From Phoronis australis (taxonomy: Eukaryota; Phoronida; Phoronidae), in contig NMRA01000321.1 in the NCBI GenBank assembly GCA_002633005.1, forward strand, positions 1 to 29,652: a stretch of DNA of 29,652 bases, given 5' to 3'. The notes beneath the pieces were generated by a model. It saw only the letters and a program-made list of their open reading frames with translations. It made no database searches and was not told the origin of the DNA. Of this stretch, positions 24,201 to 29,652 are shown piece by piece. The position numbers and the translations under genes were made by a program. Numbering within the stretch: position 1 is the stretch's first letter; every line of letters starts with the position of its first letter.

Positions 24201-25212
24201 ATTTTTTTGCAGTTCAATTTCTTTGGGAAAGACGTAATACAGGGGTCTGTTTCACGAGAAGTGACTTGAAACTTAAGACAGAAATCTGGTCTTACGCTCC
24301 ACTTTCACCGTTGACAAATAAAGGTTTAGCCATGTGATTATTAGCTCATCGCAGCCTGGAAATGATTTGTACACACTTTTTCAGTAATGAACCATTATGG
24401 CTGCATTCTCAAGATACTTTATTACTTTGCCGAAACCAGTTTAAAGTATTTTCCAGAAATAGTTATGTGGAGCGTAAGAGCACATTTTTGTCTTCATTCA
24501 TGTTTTATGATTAAGAACCAAGGGTATCACCATCCCAGAAAAATAACAATGGACAAGAGTTAATGCGTTTCTAACGGAATAAATATGATGCTGTGACCAA
24601 CCCAAGAAACAGAAAAGTACTGAACACAATAGACAAACTTAGCCGAAATCCAAAATATACAATATTTGTCCCCCTCGTACCATTGTCCGTAGCAAATAAT
24701 AAAGACTTTCGTACCGCATCGAATGTTCATGAAACCACTCGAGGAAGGCTCTCGGAGGGTGGGAGCAATTGCAATCATGTCTAAAGCCATTTCGGCGCAG
24801 CATTGTGCGTGTGAGTTGTTCCTGAGAGGTGCTCCGGAGACGACCATGTAAGAGTCGGCCACTGTTTCAACCTAAGGTGAAAAAGTTTGACTTCGAAGTT
24901 TGCCATGTAAGAAAACGACACACCTGACTTCATTTTACAACATAGAAGATAAATTTGGCTTAATAGCAATTGCTGCTTGATTGTTAAAAATTAGCAAGAG
25001 ATAAAAGAAGCCAGAATGATACTGTTTCCATTGGGGAGTTTTTTAGGATTTTGTTAACGGCTTACCTTGTAAACGTGATGCCTCTCACTAAGCTTGTCAA
25101 ATTTCGTGTACATTGCGTTCAGCATTGAAACTACTTCCATGGGTGATATTTTACTACAGATATCGTCGAAGCCAACGACATCTGAGAACATAACAGTCAC
25201 CATCTTGAAGAC
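11815..25212 (-). CDS. Guanylate cyclase, soluble-type (Gyc88E-like), 3' part
   Basis: This enzyme makes cGMP from GTP. Five exons read in one frame: 25212-25066, 24871-24715, 24161-24052, 23860-23768 and 12243-11815. All introns are GT...AG and phases match at every junction. The catalytic domain has the metal aspartates in FSDVVGF and VETVADSYM. Guanine specificity is set by the Glu of VETV and the Cys of MPRYCLFGD, and the catalytic Asn/Arg lie in NTASRMES. All are present, so this looks active and GTP-specific. [19 protein letters not shown] and YMVVSGAP are closer to atypical soluble cyclases (insect Gyc88E, vertebrate GUCY1B2) than to receptor cyclases, as I remember them. The heme-nitric-oxide domain and the start codon lie outside the window. 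The last intron is 11.5 kb and full of transposons. The VAD triplet is VGD in most relatives. Confidence 0.85.
12244..13341. other. Cyclase last intron, left part; nothing recognised
   Basis: This is the 3' end of the large last intron as read on the minus strand. The splice acceptor lies at 12244-12245. I found no other feature before the inverted repeat. Confidence 0.5.
13342..14032. repeat. Large inverted repeat (fold-back)
   Basis: The left arm 13342-13650 and right arm 13726-14032 are reverse complements over about 308 bp. Few differences show by eye (single substitutions and a 4-bp length difference near CCCCCACACAC versus CCCCCAAAC). The spacer is about 75 bp. Because of this, both strands carry a similar open frame (13265-13678 plus, 13654-14103 minus); I regard these as shadows, since neither resembles a known protein. 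The arms would form a long hairpin in the cyclase pre-mRNA. It may be a fold-back mobile element or a recent local inverted duplication. No target-site duplication was identified. Confidence 0.92.
14033..15573. other. Intronic, nothing recognised
   Basis: Part of the cyclase last intron. Apart from the short GGAC-type microsatellite near 14943 and a CA/CG-rich patch near 15425-15450, no gene or repeat can be named. Confidence 0.45.
14943..14965. repeat. Short (GGAC)-like microsatellite
   Basis: AGGACGGGCGGTCGGACGG and a following GACGG form an imperfect 4-bp repeat. The same kind of repeat ends the satellite array at 26756. Confidence 0.6.
15574..15793 (-). pseudogene. LINE ORF2 C-terminal fragment (zf-RVT region)
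   Basis: The minus-strand frame reads [19 protein letters not shown], then [20 protein letters not shown]. This matches the region after the reverse transcriptase in many LINEs: W-Q-R..H....TN..L followed by a C..C...E...HL.W.C zinc-binding pattern (Cys-x2-Cys ... His ... Cys). A stop lies just upstream of 15793 and the frame ends at 15574, so only the 3' end of a truncated copy remains. The orientation is the same as the cyclase gene and opposite to the LINE at 2520. The clade is not resolved. Confidence 0.75.
15842..15857. repeat. (GTT)n microsatellite
   Basis: Five GTT units in a row, followed by ATTAG; it may be the degenerate tail of a retroposon. Confidence 0.7.
15880..16018 (+). mobile_element. 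Possible tRNA-derived SINE
   Basis: TGGTCATGCGGCTA resembles an A box. TCTGTAAGCCAGAAGACG resembles an anticodon arm with its 3' side, and TCATCGAGAACC could be a decayed B box at about the right spacing. An AATAAA follows near 16012. No target duplication or second copy was found, so the call rests on the tRNA-like order alone. Confidence 0.3.
16025..16204 (-). pseudogene. DDE_Tnp_4-type transposase, C-terminal piece
   Basis: The minus-strand frame reads [19 protein letters not shown], then [17 protein letters not shown] and a stop at 16025. This is the usual C-terminal end of DDE_Tnp_4 (HARBI1/ISL2EU-like) transposases: R.RIHVER, carrying the last catalytic Glu (here RMHTER), followed by ..AD.LF.VCAFL.NF. 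The piece is cut off exactly where the Kolobok-like transposon begins. The matching upstream part resumes on the other side of that element at 21954, so this older transposase was split by the insertion. The two halves are not in the same frame, so it was already decayed or was damaged at the junction. Confidence 0.7.
16205..16339 (+). repeat. Left terminal inverted repeat
   Basis: It pairs with 21799-21949 over nearly its whole length. Shared blocks include TTTTGAGCTAAAATAAGGTT, GGTTATCCTAGAC, AGCTTTTCGTAATTT and TACTCCGGAAGTGACGTTTT. The left arm lacks about 20 bp that the right arm has after CCTAGAC. Confidence 0.92.
16450..16785 (+). CDS. THAP-domain protein of the transposon
   Basis: This 111-residue protein is a single THAP DNA-binding zinc finger with little else. 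The C2CH zinc ligands are Cys5 or Cys6 and Cys10 (CCCVPGC), then Cys60-x2-His63 (VCGKH). Other THAP marks are HRFP at 24-27, Trp36, Phe64 after the ligand His, and AIPSVL at 90-95 in place of the AVPTIF box. The start ATG (AACATGC) follows the left repeat by about 110 bp. The stop is TAA and a poly(A) signal lies 119 bp downstream, so it seems to be its own short gene. It probably binds the transposon ends. A possible donor before the stop (CCAA|GTATAC) is out of phase with the transposase exon at 17226, so a direct fusion is not supported. Confidence 0.88.
   Translation: MPHCCCVPGCTNYRLTRALGEPFHRFPKDDTLRRTWLVRVKNAALPVHATYKAVENYRVCGKHFLPSDYERDLYAELTKVPAKQRLKKGAIPSVLIAGSAPSPERSAKYTK
16904..16909 (+). 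promoter_or_regulatory. Poly(A) signal of the THAP gene
   Basis: AATAAA in CTGAATAAAG, 119 bp past the THAP stop codon. This is a typical distance for a short 3' UTR. Confidence 0.55.
17226..18867 (+). CDS. Kolobok-type transposase, C-terminal 199 residues
   Basis: Three exons, 17226-17457, 17897-18043 and 18647-18867, join with matching phases (donors GTAAGT and GTGACT, acceptors TTCCAG and TTTCAG) and end at TGA. The sequence has [13 protein letters not shown], then [70 protein letters not shown] and a short tail. This matches the C-terminal part of a THAP-associated transposase family that is frequent in corals and fish, and which I assign to Kolobok from memory. The first exon starts at an acceptor. 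The 320 bp between the THAP poly(A) signal and this acceptor are AT-rich and non-coding, so the larger N-terminal catalytic part is absent from the element, most likely by internal deletion. What remains cannot be a working transposase. Confidence 0.8.
18179..18274. repeat. Small inverted repeat in a transposase intron
   Basis: ACCAATTTAGGGATAAG and CTTGTCCCTGAATTTGTGG pair imperfectly around about 60 bp. This could be the ends of a tiny fold-back element or chance. Confidence 0.3.
18868..19879. other. Transposon spacer between convergent genes
   Basis: The transposase and ballast-like genes point at each other across this 1 kb. It holds an AATAAA at 19483-19488 that could end the transposase transcript. 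No coding frame is recognised. Confidence 0.45.
19880..21621 (-). pseudogene. P2X7 ballast-domain-like gene carried by the transposon
   Basis: Two exons, 21621-21167 and 20039-19880, join in phase (donor GC|GTAAGT, acceptor TTTACAG) to give about 204 residues. The start is ATG in GAAAATGGCTGG. An acidic N-terminus ([10 protein letters not shown]) leads to [14 protein letters not shown], then [27 protein letters not shown], and after the splice [19 protein letters not shown] and [12 protein letters not shown] at the stop. The W-C.C..C...P...E.LCC pattern, the AYR...W pattern and the P-x-C....FP....Y-x-GF end are those of the zinc-binding cytoplasmic ballast domain of P2X7; the channel part is absent. 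One in-frame TGA (21529-21531) interrupts the N-terminus, so this copy is broken unless that stop is removed by a splice I could not find. Its role in the transposon is unknown. Confidence 0.75.
21799..21949 (-). repeat. Right terminal inverted repeat
   Basis: Inverted copy of 16205-16339, with about 20 extra bases between CCTAGAC and AGCTTTTCG when read on the minus strand. It ends in GGTTGCCTCGTCT, next to the TTAA at 21950. Confidence 0.92.
21954..22023 (-). pseudogene. DDE_Tnp_4-type transposase, piece upstream of the insertion
   Basis: The minus strand reads [20 protein letters not shown] and then SRN. This fits the family segment N.P.F..G......EV..SR that lies just before the RIHVER motif. 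That motif resumes at 16204 on the other side of the transposon. A stop lies upstream of 22023, so little more is preserved. Confidence 0.55.
22024..22414. other. Nothing recognised
   Basis: Probably more of the decayed DDE-type element, but no frame reads as its protein. Confidence 0.35.
22415..23363 (-). pseudogene. Unrecognised two-exon gene, broken
   Basis: I do not recognise the family. Reading 23363 down to 23027 and then 22760 down to 22415 gives about 220 protein-like residues, provided two one-base frameshifts and two TGA stops are accepted. Stretches include [86 protein letters not shown] and [18 protein letters not shown]. The intron (donor ACG|GTAAAT, acceptor TTTTTTCTAG) is in phase. 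Frameshifts are at an extra G (23251-23252) and an extra C in CCCC (22563-22566). TGA stops are at 23165-23167 and 23030-23032. There is no signal peptide or membrane segment. It lies inside the cyclase intron and may be a transposon gene or retained host fragment. Confidence 0.4.
23364..23767. other. Cyclase intron, nothing recognised
   Basis: The minus-strand frame at 23478-23263 begins with a true ATG but overlaps the broken gene above and has no known motif. It is probably chance. Confidence 0.4.
23768..23860 (-). CDS. Cyclase exon 4 of the window
   Basis: [17 protein letters not shown], ending GSVEVK at donor AAG|GTAAGA. This is the strand after the catalytic Asn/Arg helix. It is 31 codons and phase 0 at both ends, so it could be skipped without a frameshift. 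Confidence 0.88.
24052..24161 (-). CDS. Cyclase exon 3 of the window
   Basis: It encodes [18 protein letters not shown] and then [17 protein letters not shown]. It carries the guanine-selecting Cys and the transition-state Asn and Arg. The acceptor is CCGTTTTAG and the donor GAG|GTAATC; the first codon is shared with the preceding exon (G|GC). Confidence 0.92.
24715..24871 (-). CDS. Cyclase exon 2 of the window
   Basis: It encodes [19 protein letters not shown] and on to FMNIRCG. It holds the guanine-binding Glu and the second metal Asp. Acceptor CACCTTAG, donor GCG|GTACGA. Confidence 0.92.
25066..25212 (-). CDS. Cyclase exon 1 of the window
   Basis: Forty-nine codons encode [20 protein letters not shown] and on to HHVYK, the opening of the catalytic domain with the first metal Asp. 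Acceptor TTGTCCAG, donor AAG|GTAAGC. The preceding exon is not found in the remaining 4.4 kb, so that intron runs out of the window. Confidence 0.92.
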
Positions 25213-25564
25213 CTGGACAAGGACGATTGTAAAAATGGGATGTTTAAAAGAGTTCACAGATATGACATAAATACGAGGGGGCACTTGATGACACGTCGTG
25301 ATCGGTTGTGACAGTTAGAAAGACTCTGCAAACTTGGGTTTTGTGTGGCGGCAACAGAAGTGATTGGTTGGTAAGGCTCAGACAAAATCCAGAAGTACCT
25401 AAATGTGGTGGCTTTCCATGTATTTTTTAAGCTACTGTTCTGTTCGAGTGAACTTCACACGAATACCCGATCCCAAATTAAACAAGAGCAACGCGGAGCG
25501 TTGAAATGCGCCCACGAATGCACCGAAAACGGTGTGCTTCTAGGGCTGTAAATTTGTTTCATAA
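25213..25564. other. Cyclase intron, nothing recognised
   Basis: Unique-looking intron sequence between the cyclase exon and the satellite array. Confidence 0.45.
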
Positions 25565-26720
25565 AAATAGCCACTAGATGGCGCAAAAACGTCCAACCAT
25601 CTGAAAACGGGAACATGCCAAATTTCATAAAAATCTGTCAAGGAACTTTTAAATTAGAGAAACAAACAAAAACGGAAAAAAATGAAATTACCACTATGGG
25701 GCACAGAATTCATTGGATCCGCCTTAAAGACGTGGTCGTCTGTTGTTAGTTTTATATAAATACAATTACTAAATTTGATAATGATCCTGCAGTGTATTTA
25801 GGAGATGCATCTTTTGGCGCAAAACAAAACAAAACCACCACTAGGTGGCGCCACAGTAGTCAAATTCGTTATCTTCAACCGTTTTCTTCACACTGACAAC
25901 ATATAGGCCAATTTTCTAAATCATCCTTAAAATGGTTTGGTTGACCAAGGGGTGGACGCCAAGAAAAACACTCGAAAATAGGAAAAATGGCCTCGATTCC
26001 ATCCGAAAACGGGAGGACAGCATCATCTCAACAATAGATGCCTGTATTCCAAAATTTCTTCTGAAAATCCGTTGAGGACTTTTGAAGATAAAGAGGCAAA
26101 CCTAAAAAACTAAATCTGCCACTAGGGGGTCCACTGATACTCAGATCTGTCAGAAAGTTGTTGTAATCCGTTGTCAACATCATATAAATGCACTTGCTAA
26201 AGTTAGCAAAGATCATGCAAACAGTTTAGAAGATACAGCCATGGGCGCAAAAAAACAAAACTGCCACTAGGAGGCGCCACAGTAGTCGCAGTCTTTGGAA
26301 AATCAGGGCCAGCTTCGTAGTAAGAACATATGTTCCAACTTTCACAATCATCCTTAAAGCGGTTTGGTTGATAGAGGGTTGAACGCCAAAGAAACAGACT
26401 AAACAACGGTAAAAATGGCCACTAGGTGCAGCAAACTACGTCAAATCCATCTGAAAACGGCAGGATAGCGTCATTTTACTAATAGACGCTTATATGCCAA
26501 ATTTTACGAAAATACGTTGAGGGCCTTCGAAGATATAGAGGTAATCGTAAAAAAATAAAATTGCCGCTAGGGGCACACCGGTAGTCAAATCCGTCCGAAA
26601 GTCGTCGTCATCCATGGTCAACGTCATATAAATAGGCCATCTAAATTTAGTAAAGATCCTGCTAACGATTTAGGAGATACAGCCATGGGCGCAAAAAACT
26701 GCCACTAGGAGGCGCCACAG
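25565..26720. repeat. Satellite array with higher-order structure and CTCF-like motifs
   Basis: About nine diverged monomers, each with a CCACTAGG.GGCGCC-like core, at 25571, 25691, 25838, 25987 (mostly lost), 26119, 26264, 26419, 26564 and 26702. The mean spacing is about 141 bp. Every third monomer is most alike (25838/26264/26702; 25571/26419; 25691/26564), giving a 3-monomer unit of about 430 bp. Other shared blocks are TTTAGGAGATACAGCC-like, ATCCTTAAA.GGTTTGGTTGA and CATCTGAAAACGG. The array lies in a cyclase intron. Confidence 0.85.
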
Positions 26721-26755
26721 TAATAGAAATTGGAGATAGAGCAGTGGACGCCCAA

Positions 26756-26797
26756 CGCCGGACGGACGGACGCCGGACGGACGCCGGACGGAAGGAC
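26756..26797. repeat. (GGAC)n/CCGGACGG microsatellite
   Basis: CGCCGGACGGACGGACGCC and further GGACGG units directly follow the last satellite monomer by about 40 bp. This fits the tail of a mobile or satellite unit. Confidence 0.85.
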
Positions 26798-29652
26798 GAT
26801 GATGACGGCATAAATATGTGGGCGCATAATAAAGCATGCGCGCACTAAGCCTAAAATATGGGGGGCTCGAATATTCCAGTATGTGGACCTTCTCTTGGAA
26901 ACTCAACCCGGGACTACAAAAACGCTACTACATTCAGACCTGTGAATTGTGCATTCGTACTGAATTCCTGTGGACTTCTGTCTCTTTTTCTCGGACTTTT
27001 TGTTTCTCTGAGGCAAACTTTTTGCCCACTTCGCCAAATGGGGGGCTCGTTCGAGCCCTCCGAGCCCCTCCCCCTTGTGTGCGCTGTCTTTCAAAAGGTC
27101 AGTTCCAAAAATCGACTATGACGTCTGTTTCCTCGAAAAGGCATTCCATGATAATCAAGTGCGCAAAATTAAAACAAAATAAAATTAGAGACGCTTCGAT
27201 TTGTCCGTAATGCGTAAAGCGTAAATGCGTAATCTGTTCAATGTTTACTTGAAATGGATTGTGTGACGAATGAAAACACATATTTGATTCCGTTTTCTTA
27301 ACGTCAGCGACAGGTTTCCCGCTTGAAACTGCCAAAAAATGTTTTGCTGTGGGCCCGTGAATTTTACCTGTTGAGTAAAATTTTAACAAGCGCGTCAAAT
27401 GATTTGTCTTCGGAAACGCATCATTTTACGCGGACATGTGAAAACAAGAAAACGCATTATTTAAGGGTTTATGCATCACGCGTCGTGCATTATGCAAGGA
27501 GACAAGGCTTTACTCTGGTAAATCGAAAAACTATGCTGAACATGTATCATGTAATCGCATTACGCATTGTGCATTGTGAATTACGTACTAATGGAAACAG
27601 ATAAATTCAATCTGTCTTGCGGTTTCTGAAAAAATCAAAGCTACACATGTTCGTCAACATATTTCATGTATATATGTGCTTCAGGAAATGGGGAGGTCGG
27701 CTTTCAACTTGAGTACCTAGAGTAGTTTCGGACAATGTCGAGCAAAAACGAAACAGGTGAATATTTGATGCGACTGGTTTTCGAAATGCCGGTATATGAT
27801 TTGTACAAATGCCTTTTACGGCTGTCAGTATCCTATGCAGAACACTAAATTATTTTATAAAAAACTCAACAGAAGACTACGTTCTAAAGAGAAAGGTACA
27901 AGTAAAAGACAATCATTAGAAACTCTCAAGCGCCCCCGATTGCAATGCCTTTCCATTTAAATTCAAAAACATCCCACGATTTAATACACGATGTATACAG
28001 GAAAAACACTAAAATACGTCAGCATTTCCTTGAGTTTTATAAGCAATGGCAACAATAATAAAATCTACAATTAGGGAAATTAAGTCCCGTTGTGCAGCTG
28101 TCCCCTCTAAATGTATGATACAGAAATTGTCAGTGGTAAGTGAAGAGGAAATTGCTGACAATTACTATTATTAAGGTTGTGGACAAATGCAGTGCCCCCT
28201 TTTGTTCACGCTAATGGTCTCAATCATTGGTGCTATTCACCTATTTCACGAAAGCACCATCTTCCCGCGCCATCTTTAAATACTGATCGAAAACGAGGCA
28301 CACTGATAAAACCTCGAGAGCGGTCATCAGCTGGCCTTCATGGTGTACTGTGCAGTACCTGAACGTACCAATTCCAACTCGTCGGTATCCTTCCCAGGGA
28401 TATACTTAGCCACTCGCCCAGTCGCCAATGCGAGTAAAAATGGTGCTGGGCGAGTAGAAGTTGACTTGTCGGTCGCCCAGGTGGCGAGCGAATTTCAAAG
28501 CGCAAAAGCACTATATATCCGATATTCCCGGATGAATATGAATAATTTTCCTCCTCCTTGTGCTGTTTTTATCATGAATTTAAGGTTCAGTTTGGTCATC
28601 GTGTCGATGCTCCGGCAGTAAAAAACATCGGCGCAGTGCGACCCTACCGATTCAGTACATGTCACCCGTTACGCGATTCATAAAAAATCACAGTGTGTGG
28701 TCGTGCACAAAGAATTTGTGGACTAGTCCGAAACGAAGAAAAGGGGAGAAATTAGGTGGAAGACCGGTCCATATGCTCATAGCAAATGAAATACTATATT
28801 TCTTGGAACTGATTCCTTTTTGTAATGTACAATGTCATTTTAGCCAAAATTATTTTATAACATATAAGCGCCCACTCGTTTCCAGACTTCGCTAAAATAA
28901 GCGCCCAGTCCATAAATGAGAATATATTTGTGCGAAAAATGTCTTACCTCACAGTTCTAAAATTCTCCAGTAATGTATTCAATTTATCAATAATATCCGA
29001 CAGTCCTGAAAAATCATTGTGCGCGGAATTTCTAGTAGACCGCGAGCCTCGCCCCTATGTCGGTATTTAGCCGTGGCTGTACACTTCAAACCGTTCCGCA
29101 GTGCTTCAAAAAGAACGCAAAAGATTTGCTGATCTTGCGAGGAAAGTGTCACACTATATGGTCTGGCCCTTCGAACAGATGCAGCGTACTGGTCAACGGG
29201 ATTTGTATTGTATCTTTCCCGTACAGATTTTCTCCCACAACAGGAAACCACTGCTTTGTACACGTAAAATTATAAAAACCGCGAATCGAAACTTGGCCAA
29301 GAAGCGCGCGCTAGGGCCTACATGTGGGCCTGCTCAATGAGATAAATATAACTACATATACAGCTCATTGGGCCTGCTACTCTGGGAAATGAACACAGAT
29401 GACACGCACGCGCTCGCTCACTCGGTGCACACCTGTTGACTCATTTCAATACAAACGTCACGTGACAACAACATGTGTGTTCGTCCAGATTTTTCTCGAT
29501 GCCGGGTGCGATCTAGCGCAGATTTTGACTTAATCTGCGGTTAATCCCGACTCCGAGTCCACAGGAACTTAAGAATCTTAGGAAAGGCTATTTGGAAAAC
29601 TTAAGCAGGATTTGAGGTAATTTGAGTCGAAACTATTTTTACTCAAGAATTC
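26798..29652. other. Gene-free stretch
   Basis: Presumed cyclase intron. No upstream cyclase exon (coiled-coil or heme-domain sequence) is recognisable on the minus strand. It contains the possible MITE at 27207 and short repeated CGCC/GGCGAG words at about 28405-28495. The open frames here are short, overlapping and without motifs. Confidence 0.45.
27207..27585. mobile_element. Possible MITE with AATGCGTAA ends
   Basis: The left end has GTAATGCGTAAAGCGTAAAT and then GCGTAATC. The right end, inverted, has ACAATGCGTAATGCGATTAC. The motif AATGCGTAA recurs at both ends in opposite orientation, with GCATTATGC-like words in the interior. No target duplication was settled, so the borders are approximate. 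Confidence 0.3.

Noticed and set aside
29457-29466. Palindrome GTCACGTGAC as a regulatory site
   Set aside because: A single E-box-like palindrome with no nearby gene start; expected by chance.

Overview
The window is animal genomic DNA. It has spliced genes with GT...AG introns, non-LTR retrotransposon debris, a THAP-type DNA transposon and long AT-rich stretches without genes. It probably comes from a marine invertebrate, but the sequence alone does not fix the phylum.

The one host gene is on the minus strand: the catalytic part of a guanylate cyclase, most like the atypical soluble (Gyc88E/GUCY1B2-like) group. Four exons lie at 25212-23768. The missing end of the domain ([10 protein letters not shown]) and a long C-terminal tail lie at 12243-11815, joined in phase 0 across a last intron of about 11.5 kb. 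The 5' part (heme-binding and coiled-coil regions) lies beyond the right edge.

That last intron is full of mobile DNA. It holds a near-perfect 0.7 kb inverted repeat (13342-14032), a LINE 3' fragment, a possible SINE, and a DDE_Tnp_4-type transposase fragment. A 5.7 kb Kolobok-like transposon (16205-21949) splits that fragment in two. The transposon is flanked by TTAA on both sides and has terminal inverted repeats of about 135-150 bp. It carries a one-exon THAP protein, the spliced C-terminal end of a transposase whose catalytic part is absent, and, in the opposite direction, a two-exon gene resembling the cytoplasmic ballast domain of P2X7. Between the transposon and the cyclase exons lies an unrecognised, broken two-exon gene (22415-23363).

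Left of the cyclase gene (1-11.8 kb) I see only a weak hAT-like transposase fragment (489-851), a decayed LINE reverse transcriptase (2520-4098) and otherwise nothing I can name. Right of the exons is a 1.15 kb array of about nine 141-bp monomers. These are organised as 430-bp higher-order units, and most monomers contain a sequence close to the CTCF-site consensus. A (GGAC) microsatellite and a gene-free stretch with a possible MITE follow.
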